From Sipunculus nudus (taxonomy: Eukaryota > Annelida > Sipuncula > Golfingiida > Sipunculidae): DNA of 64,000 nucleotides. The stretch is from NCBI GenBank assembly GCA_026874595.1, contig CM049317.1:15859382-15923381 (forward strand), given 5' to 3'. Both the position numbers and the translations under genes were made by a program. The notes below the pieces were generated by a model. That model had not been told where the DNA came from, ran no database searches, and saw only the letters and a list, made by a program, of their open reading frames with translations. Shown here in pieces: positions 1-9,993 of the stretch; positions within the stretch are counted from its first letter, which is position 1; every line of letters starts with the position of its first letter.

Positions 1-152
1 AGGTCACCATTTTATGGGTTCCTGATCTGTCATTATCTTTTAGGTTGTGCTAAATAGGTCACCATTTTATGGGTTTGTGATCCGTCATTATCTTTTAGGT
101 TTGTTAAAGACGTCACCGTTTTATGGGTTCTTGATCTGTCATTATCTTTTAG
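1..152 (+). repeat. Tandem 54-55 bp repeat carrying decoy 3' splice sites
   Basis: Three successive copies (about 1-55, 56-109, 110-164) each contain a TCACCATTTTATGGG-like block followed by a CATTATCTTTTAG acceptor; the last copy merges into the real exon at 153. The acceptor AGs lie at 42-43, 97-98 and 151-152. The unit is the 3' end of the intron plus the first ~25 nt of the exon, so the array presents several alternative acceptors. Entry at position 44 would be open but frame-shifted relative to the exon; entry at 99 meets a stop after two codons. The window edge hides any further copies. Confidence 0.85.
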
Positions 153-266
153 GTTTTGCTAAATACATCACTGTTTTATGGACTCTTGGTGTACGCCCTG
201 GTGGCGGCTTTGGGAGCGGCCGCCATTTCAGCAATACCGAGAGAAACCAAAGGACAGAGCCTCAAG
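153..266 (+). CDS. SVOP-like transporter (gene 1), penultimate coding exon: last membrane segment
   Basis: Thirty-eight codons, phase 0 at both ends, acceptor TATCTTTTAG and donor GTCAGT. It encodes the twelfth transmembrane helix (residues reading LLVYALVAALGAAAISAIP) followed by the RETKGQSL motif, the E-T-K-G signature that closes the last helix of sugar-transporter/SV2-family major facilitators. The exon is the same length and 3' phase as 38290-38403, and the two proteins agree at most positions, so this is the tail of a tandem paralogue lying mostly left of the window. Role inferred from family: vesicular or plasma-membrane solute transport; substrate unknown for SVOP proteins. Confidence 0.88.
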
Positions 267-301
267 GTCAGTATCAGATATAATAATACATATGATATGT
301 C

Positions 302-304
<3 letters not shown>

Positions 305-344
<40 letters not shown>
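305..344. repeat. (AT)n microsatellite in the last intron of gene 1
   Basis: About 20 uninterrupted AT dinucleotides shortly after the donor at 267. Confidence 0.95.
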
Positions 345-346
<2 letters not shown>

Positions 347-461
347 CTAACCTGATATTACATACATACTCTTCTCTGAAGTATATGAAATTTATAAACG
401 ATTATATTAACAATACCTTTTATTTTTGTCGAAAGCCTTTACTTCTTCATAATTTTTCCAG

Positions 462-503
462 GGGTGTCTGTCAAAATACCTATGTAACGCTACCTGTGTT
501 TAA
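462..503 (+). CDS. SVOP-like gene 1, terminal coding exon and stop
   Basis: An acceptor (AATTTTTCCAG, AG at 460-461) joins in phase 0 to a short open stretch of thirteen codons, GCLSKYLCNATCV, then TAA at 501-503. The Cys-rich tail resembles out-of-frame codons just behind the acceptor of the paralogue's terminal exon at 38713, which supports homologous last exons with different reading frames. No other acceptor between 267 and 460 gives a longer continuation. The splice is inferred from sequence only. Confidence 0.6.
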   Translation, partial: GCLSKYLCNATCV

Positions 504-599
504 TTACACACATATCTATTATATCACATTAATTAATGAAATGGCCATCTACCTTTCTGCACAGTTTATGTTATTTGTAGCTTACCCTTGCGACATATA

Positions 600-605
600 A
601 ATAAA
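600..605 (+). terminator. Candidate polyadenylation signal of gene 1
   Basis: AATAAA 97 bases after the stop codon at 501-503; first such hexamer in the putative 3' UTR. Confidence 0.55.
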
Positions 606-629
606 CTGTAAGATATTCCTATTTAAAAA

Positions 630-860
630 GTTGTCATAACGCCTCTGTGATGGATGTATGCAGCGGAACAAACTGTTAGTAAACAGAGTGCATGCGTCAT
701 TGTTGACAAATAGAAAACAATGTAACCTTAGATGGTTATTTGCATATGTGCGAACGTTGAAAGGCCTCCAGTTGCAAAAGGAACTTTGCAAACCTCTGGT
801 TCATCTGACTTGCCGCCAGATGTCCTTGTTGAATGCGTTTAGTTTATTTTGAATTATAAA
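630..860 (+). repeat. Partial copy of the TTAA-flanked MITE family
   Basis: Shares blocks in the same order with 32450-32640: GTAAACAGAG, TGTTGACAAA, AATGTAACCT, TTGCAAAAGG and the GACTTGCCGCCAGATG region. The terminal TIRs seen at 32325-32793 are not recognisable here, so it is a diverged internal fragment. Short ORFs on either strand are shadows. Confidence 0.55.
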
Positions 861-1362
861 AGATTCAATGGATTTTCTTAAGGGAATATATATCAGCGAT
901 CGGAATAACCCCCTTTAAAATGTACTCCATATTTCTTATAGGAAATTTTATCATACAGGAAAGTCTGACCCGATGATAGTAAGCCCAGGAAATGACTATA
1001 TTATTAACTAAATGTCTTACTCCATGCATGCAATTACTTTTTTTTTACTTACGGCCTCCCGCGGCGTATATCATATTAATTAATCATGTTGGTATTTTTT
1101 AATTTGCAGATATGATTATATCCATGAGGAGTGTCCAGATAAAAAATAGGATCCCCAGAATAATGTTGCTGAAGCTGTGCTTTTTTATCACGTGACTGTT
1201 TATTTATACGCAATCTGCGCAGAATCGGAGACAAAGCAAATCGGAGTACTACTCTGCTGTTTAGAATCTGTGTGCATAAAATTTCCAACCCCGCAGTTCA
1301 CCGGGGGTTCTAAATACATCAGCGGCGTAGGTATACATGTAGGGAAGAGGGTCATGTAGACC
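861..1362. other. Intergenic stretch, nothing recognised
   Basis: AT-rich sequence between genes 1 and 2 without ORFs of note, RNA genes or clear repeats. Confidence 0.5.
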
Positions 1363-1456
1363 TAGACTGGTACCCTGCTCTATTAAGGCCCTCAGCCAAG
1401 CATAGCTATGCTTGGCCTAGAGCAGCGGTGCCAAAATAGAGCGGGGTACCAGTCTA
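1363..1456. mobile_element. 94-bp near-palindromic MITE with 9-bp target duplication
   Basis: Ends TAGACTGGTACCCTGCTCTA and its near-perfect inverse at 1436-1456 (AGAGCGGGGTACCAGTCTA). The centre holds the perfect hairpin CCAAGCATAGCTATGCTTGG. The direct repeat ATGTAGACC flanks it exactly (1354-1362 and 1457-1465). A 9-bp duplication is typical of Mutator-like (MULE) elements, so a MULE MITE is inferred. A right-end fragment of the same family is at 48406-48426. Confidence 0.82.
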
Positions 1457-1680
1457 ATGTAGACCGTTCAAATATGTTTGCAGCAGCTGAGAAATCGCCG
1501 ACAAGTGAACGAAAGTGAAAATGTTTGGGAGGAGATGTAAAGTCACTTTTTCAATGAATGCCACAGCCATGATTTCCGGTGACCGGCGTGCAATGAGTCG
1601 GCGCATATTAATGATTTAGGAAAACTATTGGATTCTTAAAGAGTTTTTATTTTATAATTTTATACTGAGACAGCTTTTTG

Positions 1681-1685
<5 letters not shown>

Positions 1686-1736
<51 letters not shown>

Positions 1737-1737
1737 T
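1686..1737. repeat. (CT)n microsatellite
   Basis: Almost pure CT dinucleotide run of about 50 bases with one interruption. Confidence 0.95.
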
Positions 1738-1744
1738 GTAGTGT

Positions 1745-2060
1745 GATTTAAATATGTAAATGTCATATATATGTCCTTTTAGTAAGGACACGCTGAGAAG
1801 GTCCATCTTTAAGGGCCGCTGTCCCGGTTATTAATAAACAGTGATGTCAATTTATCTACAAAGGGTGAGGGGGTTGACCTTGTATTGTCTGTGTGACTCA
1901 TTTCAATTATATTACAATTAAAGTTAACATTTTATAGAAAAATGTTTTATGTTTCAAGTATGGGTTAATTTCAAACCAGGTTTAGATATTTAATATTTCA
2001 TAAAGTAAACTCAGATATGGAACCGAAGTCTGTAATTCTAATGTTTAGTATATTTCATTT
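1745..2060. repeat. Dispersed repeat of unknown class
   Basis: The part CATTTCAATTATATTACAAT recurs near 57935-57955, and 1980-2050 (AGATATGGAACC...AATTCTAATG) recurs at 62305-62365 in the same orientation. No terminal structure was recognised. Confidence 0.5.
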
Positions 2061-2987
2061 CCAATATATCAACAAAATTCTCTGTGTAGCAAGGGTGATG
2101 AATACACTGACCATACCCCCTTGCCAACAAGATGGGGAATGAATACCCACAATCCCCCTATATTGACACTCCTATTTTTAAACTCTAACGTACACAACAG
2201 ATGGCGCTGTACGGAAACACTTTTAATTAAAATGACTCGAGAAGAATCTTTGTTGTTGTATCTATAATGTGAGAATTCCCGTGTGTAAACCGGTTTTTGG
2301 GTAGTTAATTTTATTCAATATTTCACAGTAAGAACTACATTGGCAGGGATCGAAGTCCACAGAAAAAAACGACGTACGCTATAGATAATTCCCTCAGCCA
2401 GAGTATATTTGTGAATTCATAAATTCGGTCCATGGTTAGTTGTAAAGGTTATAAACTTCATTTTCATGAAGAAAGCTGGCAACATACATCATTTAAAACG
2501 TAATGACCTAACTAATATAAAATTCCATATTTCCATTTTTTCCCTGTAGTTTCAAGGTAAATAAACAAGGTTGTCCTATTTTCCCTGTATATTAAAGGCT
2601 GACAAATAATGTCAGTGTCATGGATTGTAAAATTTCTTATTTTTTTCGGTCTCAATTGTTATTCAATTGGAAGTTCATAAATAAACACACACTATTATAA
2701 AGCTCATAACCGAATCAGTTTAAAATCCATGTTGATATTTTTTTTTTAATAAGGTCAACAGTCAAGGTCATTGTCATGTCTTGGGTTTTTATCTATTAAA
2801 AATATGAATGCCAAAGACACCCCCCCCCCTCTGCTGCATATCTCTGGTCAGTAGTACTTATTACTTAACCATAAACTTTCTCTCAAGGTCTTTGTCGTTA
2901 CTCGAGGTCAAGGTACTGATTTAAGGTAAAAAAAAAAAAAAAAAAAACACTGAGCTGATACACACACGCGCATATATATATATATAA

Positions 2988-3029
<42 letters not shown>

Positions 3030-3839
3030 ATATGTATAATATTTTAGATGAGCTCATCTTACGTGGAAATAAGAATACAAGTGGAATCATGTCACGAGGC
3101 TATTCTCTCACGGGTAAAGAGATTAGGTAGTGAAAAATAGTTAAAAATATTTTCTTGCAAAAACAAATACATTTAGGGCATTGAGATTCTTTAATCAAAT
3201 CTCCACCAGCTAAGCCTGATAGTGCCCGGGTCTTTAAATAAACATCAATACCTGCCCCCCCCCCCCCAAGCATACGAAATCTGAGGCAATGTAGCTGGGA
3301 CAATTTAAGAATAATAATGAAAAACCCTTACATCTAAAATATTTAAAATGTGTTCTAGAGTTTTTAGGGGTTTCATGTATCATGTAATACTGAACTAATG
3401 TACAGATGCAAATTTGAGGAAATTTAACTCTACAAGGAAGAATTCTAATGACTCAGACATGTTTTTGTGGATATTTATATGGAAAGGTAAATATGGAAAA
3501 GTGAAAAGAGAAGTTTGAGTAAACCGAACAGGAGTAGGCGGTTTAAGTATGTTACTTGTATGTGGATTAAAAGGTATTTTAAAAGAATACAGAGAGATCA
3601 GAAATTACTTCTTGAGACATTTTTTGAAAGGATTGCAGGTACAAAACATTTACTCAAATATAAGTATGAACAAAAGCCGCTTAAAAAGTGTTGCAAGATA
3701 CATTTGTATATGTGCAAATATATTGATGACTCGCAAAGAAATCCTTTGGCAAAATTTTGCGTTCCTTAAGTCCCTATAGCTCGAATAACAAAAGTAATAA
3801 AAGTAACAGGCAAACTGGTTTTTTTGTGAATTCTGTACC
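2061..3839. other. Intergenic stretch with microsatellites, no gene seen
   Basis: Contains homopolymer runs, a (TA)n run at about 2968-3024 and a poly-A at 2929-2946. Short ORFs near 3515-3770 have no recognisable domain; a decayed retroelement is possible but unsupported. Confidence 0.5.
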
Positions 3840-3840
3840 A

Positions 3841-4075
3841 TGGGGCCTGGACAGCTGAGTGGTTAAACGCTGGCGACCCGGGTTCGATTCCCGGCCTGGC
3901 TATTCGAGATGGGTTGTAGCTTCCCCTCTAAGGTCGGTTGTTTTCTCCGGGTCCTCCGGTTTCCTCCAGTTTTACCGACTACCGAGCGCCAATTTCCGAG
4001 CCATGAAGATTTCCTCGTATTAATTATTATAACTAGTTGTACAATCCATGTTCAATAAATAAATTTGATAAATGT
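3841..4075 (+). mobile_element. tRNA-derived SINE
   Basis: The head is tRNA-like: an A-box-like CAGCTGAGTGGTTAAACGC about 20 bases before a perfect B box in GGGTTCGATTCCCGGC. The body contains GTTTTCTCCGGGTCCTCCGG followed by TTTCCTCC, a block common in invertebrate SINE bodies, and the tail ends in AATAAATAAATTTG. It is degraded as a tRNA (no full cloverleaf), so it is a retroposon copy, not a functional tRNA gene. A Pol III-transcribed, LINE-mobilised origin is inferred from the family. Confidence 0.75.
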
Positions 4076-4319
4076 TGGTCAACTGTATAAGGGCAATGGA
4101 GACCCAGTTAGTTTTTAATATAAAATGAACAAAGAAGCAAAAAGCTGTAATTATTTAACATATAGGTCAATTTTAAAGCAGAGCAGGGAATTGATTTACA
4201 AAACTGAAATAGAAAATAGAGAACACGAGGAAAGGTTGAATCAAAGTAATATAAGAAATGGTTATTCACTTATAGAGAAAATAAAAATCAAAAGAAGCTT
4301 ATGATTTATTTGTTCATCA
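4076..4319. other. Short intergenic gap, nothing recognised
   Basis: AT-rich, no ORF or repeat identified. Confidence 0.4.
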
Positions 4320-5362
4320 GATAAATCGGTAATCGTGCAAAATAACGGACCCATATTTCTCTCTCTCGCAAATAAGTGTGACCACATTTCACTAAAATTT
4401 TTTTTGCATGATAAGGTTGACGATCCGGCGCATCTAATGATATCATATTTTTGTATGTTATTTATATATTTATTTTGCTACAAACTGTCGAAAAAGGGTA
4501 GTTTGCCGAAAATACCCAAAATGACGTCGTGTCAAAGACGTTCTGAGCCGACGTCATGAATCCACAGTTATATACATATATACCATGTTAACATTTAGAT
4601 GATGTCTTATAAAATTTACAGTCAATATATAATATTACCCATATATGTTTATACTTTTTTACCTCTTTTTATCCACATTTCACTTGATGTACATTCAAGG
4701 TGACGACGCCCTGCCGCCAGAACGTAAACAAATGTCGAGTGTCACGTGACAAGTCATGCACTTAAAATCAAGAGAGACACGGGAGAAACACGTTCGTCCG
4801 CATTATGTTACAACATTTTTTGTTATACTAACATAATAATATCCTTATTTTTAATAAAATAATTATTAAGTGTGAATACATTAATTAGTTATAATTAATG
4901 ACATTATTAAGGTGTGATGTCTTTTTTATAAATTGTGTGACCACATATAGTAGTTAGAAATAGTAAAAAAAGGTGTTGTGACCACATTTAAATATATTCT
5001 TACATCATAATATCCCTTATTTTTTTCACAATTTAATCCTGAATTATTTTCAAACCAAGGGACCATATTTTTTATCAATAAAAAAATAAGTTGTGACCAC
5101 ATTTTATTTGACCTGCCATATTAGTTTGTATTATATATAGAATATTATAAAATGTGGTCACATATGGCGTGATCATATTTTTAAAAATAAATTTTGCCAA
5201 AAATAAGTTGTGACCACATTTTACTTGACCAGCCATATAAGTTTGTATTATATATAGAATATTATAAAATGTGGTCACATAAGGTGTGACGACATTTTTA
5301 CCAATAAATATTAACAAAAATAAGGTGTGACCACATTTTATTTGACAAGCCATATAAGTTTG

Positions 5363-5409
<47 letters not shown>

Positions 5410-6593
5410 AATATATTATAAAATGTTGTCACATGGTGTGACCACATTTTTTACAATAAACTTTGCCAAAAATAAGTTGTGACCACATTTTACTTGACCA
5501 GCCATATATTTTGTATTATATATACAATAATATAAAATGTGGTCACATATGGTGTGACCACATTTTTCATCAAAGAATATTGACAAAAAATAGGTGTGAC
5601 CACATTTTATTTGACCAGCCATATAAGTTTGTATTATATATATAATATTATAAAATGTTGTCACATATGGTGTGACTACATTTTTTACCAATAAATATTA
5701 ACAAAGATAAGGTGTGACCACATTTTATTTGACAAGCAATATAAGTTTGTATTATATATATATAATTTAATATATTATAAAATGTGGTCACATGGTGTGA
5801 CCACATTTTTTACAATAAACTTTGCCAAAAATAAGTTGTGACCACATTTTACTTGACCAGCCATATAAGTTTGTATTATATATAGAATAATAAAAATTGT
5901 GGTCAAATATGGTGTGACCACATTTTTCACCAAAGAATATTGACAAAAATAAGGTGTGGCCATATTTTATTTGACCAGCCTAATAAGTTTGTATTATTAT
6001 TATATATATAATATTATAAAATGTTGTCACATATGGTATGACCACATTTTTCACAATAAATATTGACAAAATAAGGTGTGACCACATTTTATTTGACCAG
6101 CCATATAAGTTTGTATTGTATAAAGAGTATTATAAAAAATGGTCACATAAGGTGTGACCACATTTTTTACCAATAATTATTAATAAAAATAAGGTGTGAC
6201 CACATTTTATTTGACAAGCCATATAAGTTTGTATTATATATATAAATATATATATTAAATATATTATAAAATGTGGTCACATGGTGTGACCACATTTTTT
6301 ACAATAAATATTAACAAAAATTAGGTGTGACCACATTTTATTTGACAAGCCATATAAGTTTGTAATAAATATATATAATTTTTAGAATGTGGTCACATAT
6401 GGTGTGACCTCATTTTTAAAATAAAAATTGACAAAAATAAGGTGTGACCACATTTTATTTGAACTGCCATATATGTTTGTATTATATATATAATATTATA
6501 AAATATGGTCACATATGGCGTGACCACATTTATTACCAATAAATATTAACAAAAATAAGGCGTGACCACACTTTGACCAGCCATATAAGTTTG

Positions 6594-6642
<49 letters not shown>

Positions 6643-8075
6643 AATGTGGTCACATATGGTGTGACCACATTTTTAAAAATAAATTTTGCCAAAAATAAGT
6701 TGTGACCACATTTTATTTGACCAGCCATATAAGTTTGTATTATATATAGAATATTATAAAATGTGGTCACATATGGTGTGACCACATTTATTACCAATAA
6801 ATATTAACAAAAATAAGGTGTGACCACATTTTATTTGACCAGCCATATAAGTTTTTATTATATGTAATATATTAAAATGTGGTCACATGGTGTGACCACA
6901 TTTTTTACAATAAATATTTACAAAAATAAGGTGTGACCACATTTTATTTGACAAGCCATATAAGTTTGTAATAAATATATAATATTTTAGAATGTGGTCA
7001 CATATGGTGTGACCACATTTTTTACAATAAATATTGACAAAAATAAGGTGTGACCACATTTTATTTGAACCGCCATATATGTTTGTATTATATATATAAT
7101 ATTATAAAATATGGTCACATATGGCGTGACCACATTTATTACCAATAAATATTAACAAAAATAAGGTGTGACCACACTTTGACCAGCCATATAAGTTTGT
7201 ATTATATATATAATATTATAAAATGTGGTCACATATGGCGTGACCACATTTATTACCAATAAATATTAACAAAAATAAGTTGTGACCACATTTTACTTGA
7301 CCAGCCATATAAGTTTGTATTATATATATAATATTATAAAATGTGGTCACATATGGATGATATGCCCAACATGGTCCCGTGTTTCTCCCGCGTTCGTCTC
7401 GATTTTAAGGGCACCGGTCTGTTACTCATGGGGAAGGATGTTCCTATCTGATTGTCCTTACATAAAGTAGTCTAACAGGACCAAAAAAAAAAATAAATAA
7501 GATAAATGACATGTATAAAATGTAGTCTTTATACTCTGTCCACAAAAATGACTGTTTATTACACAATTTATATTTATTTGACATATAAAACGTACATAGA
7601 GACAAAGCTGAACAGAGCAAGAGTTAACGTGATCAGTCGAATACATTCACAGACGACAGTTGCATGTTTATGATTTGGTGGCACGACGTCGTCAACTTTT
7701 ATTAAATCTTGGGAAATATGGATATTTAGAGGTAAAATTGTCTCTCTATCTATGCATAAAAAGATATATTGACTGTAATTTTTGTTAGACATCATCCTTT
7801 TGTTTAACATGGTATGCGCGTACAGTACTGTGGATTCATGACGTCGGCTGAGAACGTCTTTGACACGACGTCATTTTGGGTATTTTCAGCAAACTACCCT
7901 TTTTCGACAGTTTGTAGCAAAATATATTTATATCAAACATACAAAAATAGTGTATCATTAGATGCGCCGGATCGTAAACATTTACATGAAACAGTTTTTT
8001 CATTGAAATGTGGTCACACTTTTTTGTGAGACCATGTAAGATGGGTCCGTTATATTGCACGATTACCGATAAATC
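4320..8075. mobile_element. 3.76-kb inverted-repeat (foldback-type) element with internal satellite
   Basis: The left arm (4320 to about 4810) and the right arm (about 7360-8075) are inverted copies. The outer ~310 bases match closely: ATCGGTAATCGTGCA, AAGTGTGACCACATTTCA, GATCCGGCGCATCTAATGAT, CAAACTGTCGAAAAAGGGTA and ACCCAAAATGACGTCGTGTC occur in both. Homology continues more weakly to a GGGAGAAACACG block at the inner ends, with extra sequence in the right arm. Between the arms lies only the tandem array. No transposase is present, so it is non-autonomous. An 8-bp direct repeat ATCAAAAG at 4287-4294 and 8088-8095 is a weak target-site candidate. The paired minus/plus ORFs in the arms are shadows of the repeat. 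Confidence 0.8.
4905..7355. repeat. Satellite array, ~115-130 bp monomer, built on TGTGGTCACA / TGTGACCACA
   Basis: Roughly 18 monomers. Each has GGTGTGACCACATTTTATTT, then CCAGCCATATAAGTTTGTAT, an AT-rich spacer that expands into (TA)n runs in some copies (5373-5404, 6597-6637), then an inverted pair AAATGTGGTCACA / TGTGACCACATTT around TATGG, then CAATAAATATTAACAAAAAT. The TGTGACCACATTT word also occurs in the terminal arms. Apparent ORFs with KCGH or VVTPY repeats are array translations, not genes. Confidence 0.92.
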
Positions 8076-8313
8076 GGGTCTACTACCATCAAAAGTAAAT
8101 CTGAGTGTCAGATATAATATATTAGAAGAAGAATGGGAAGTTTTTTTTTAAATGCTGCTTTCTTATGTAAATAAAAAATTGTGTGAATTTCAGTGTAAAA
8201 TACTGAACGATTATTTACATTTGCAAGGATAATTGTTTAAATTTGGTCTCACAGAATCCCTTAACTTCAGATACTGTCTTTTGCATATTGAAGATTAGGC
8301 ACATCTATTTTGT

Positions 8314-8595
8314 TTGCTGAACGTAGCTCAGCCATTATGGCCAGAATTCACCAGTTTTTATAATAAATCACCAGAATTAATATTATTGAAATTTATTATC
8401 TTTGGTAGACAAGAAAGACATTATAAGAAAGAGAATAAAATTTTCCAACATGTGAATGTTTTTATTTATCATACAATAGAGAGGTATAAGCTTAGTATAG
8501 GAAACTTTAAAACTTATATGGACATTGAGAAAAGGTAGAATGCTCTCAGAATAAGACAGATAGTAATTGGAGTTTATTTTAGGAATAATTAAAGG
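8314..8595 (+). pseudogene. Possible decayed C-terminal remnant of a non-LTR retrotransposon polymerase
   Basis: Reading from 8314 gives residues such as LLKFIIFGRQ, then an Ile/Tyr-rich helix (VFIYHTIERYKL), YMDIEK, a stop at 8536-8538, and in the same frame ALRIRQIVIGVYFRNN before another stop. The order (I-I-F-G, aromatic helix, closing E-K segment) is reminiscent of the C-terminal tail of LINE ORF2 proteins. The match is weak, short and stop-broken; a chance ORF remains possible. Confidence 0.3.
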
Positions 8596-8599
8596 AAAA

Positions 8600-9434
8600 T
8601 TAACATAAGCAACTAGAATGTGCATACTTATAACCATACCACAGAAAAATAATATAATAATACTATAGCCAAACCATCTTTATATTTATTCAACTTTCTA
8701 TGTTAATTGTCTATATTTCTGTTTGTCGTGTAATTGTTTAAACATTTGTATATATCGACTCTATCATTGTATATTAATTGTATTTGTTTGTTTCAATAAA
8801 ATAATATAAAAAAAGTTACACTCTTTGTTACATTCAATAATTATAAATATCTTATAAACACCTTCTTTGCATAAATATATTAAATATTCAAATACGTGCC
8901 TCAGCTTTGATAGTCTGCTTTTAACGTGGTATTTATTGCCCAATATACAGGTGAACTTTAACCTTTTTTTCTCGACTGTGGCAATGTGATTCTCGCGACC
9001 AGACGCACTAGACAAGAAATTGCCTGCTACATAAACTTATACTAAAATGTAAATTAGGGATTAAAACTTAGTGGATATGTATTTCATTAAACTATATGAC
9101 CAGGATGTTATCATCAACAAATAAACAGTATCAAGAGTTAGAATAGATGTTCTTAGAGCTTAAACGTTTCGGTCGCAAATGAACATTGCATGTCGTGCCC
9201 TGTCAGCTGGAACGTTAACTCACAACTCTGGAACGAAACTCGAAAAGGGTGACACGCATGAGAGGGCGACGGGTGTATGTTGTGCACTGTAATGTGTGAT
9301 ATTGAAACAGAACATGGCAACATAGACCTAAGATGGAATACTGATGATTTTGTATGCCTCTAGTTCTGTTTATGCGTTAGGTTTAATGATAAGCCTTTTT
9401 GTGTTCGCTCAACGTAAGTCCCTGGAGGATGGAC
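8600..9434. other. Intergenic, no feature recognised
   Basis: AT-rich; short ORFs only, no domain. The start exon of gene 2 could lie in this stretch but was not found. Confidence 0.4.
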
Positions 9435-9486
9435 TATAAAACATTTGGTGGGAAAGAGTTGAGGAGAAAACTGACGTGTTCAGACG
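9435..9486 (+). promoter_or_regulatory. Weak candidate promoter and non-coding first exon for gene 2
   Basis: TATAAAA at 9435-9441 is followed 45 bases later by a strong donor (CAGACG|GTGAGT, exon end 9486). There is no ATG in between, so at best it is a 5' UTR exon, and a coding start exon between 9487 and 12124 would still be required. Such pairs occur by chance in AT-rich DNA. Confidence 0.2.
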
Positions 9487-9993
9487 GTGAGTTTTAAGTA
9501 AGGTTGGGCTAATATATTAAAAACCCATCACAACTGTATCGATCAATATTGTTATACACCAAACACTGGCGGTTATGTAATATCTTTAAGAGGTGTCAAC
9601 AATGTTATAGATACAAATCCCTTCTAAAAAATGGTTTGCCCAAGAAACATGAAGTTTTAAATCTCAATAAATGCACATTAATACTTGATACCAGCATCAC
9701 GGAATTTAATTTATTGATTACACACAACATTTATTCAATTCATCTCATTTTTAAAGATATAATCCATGACGTGACACTTGCATCAGCCAATCCACCACTT
9801 GCACCAGGGCCCAGTCACATGATAGGAATCACGTGGTATATGTTCACCGAACTTAAACTTTTTATTTCCCTCAGCATTTTTCTATTACTTAACTATTTAT
9901 TATCGCAGTAAAGGGCAACCTGCTTTTTCAATCTCTGTTTTTTTTTGTGATATGGTGTATGATCCGGTGGTCCTTCATGTACCTTACACAAAA

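Noticed and set aside
3850-3905. tRNA gene
   Set aside because: B box is perfect but no complete cloverleaf or acceptor stem; followed by SINE body and tail.
4335-4559. ORF similar to a minus-strand ORF at 7836-8060
   Set aside because: The similarity is the inverted arm of the element; no domain, and arms are non-coding in such elements.
5075-6797. Several minus-strand ORFs with KCGH and VVTPY repeats
   Set aside because: Array translations of the ~120-bp satellite; no codon-level conservation beyond the DNA repeat.
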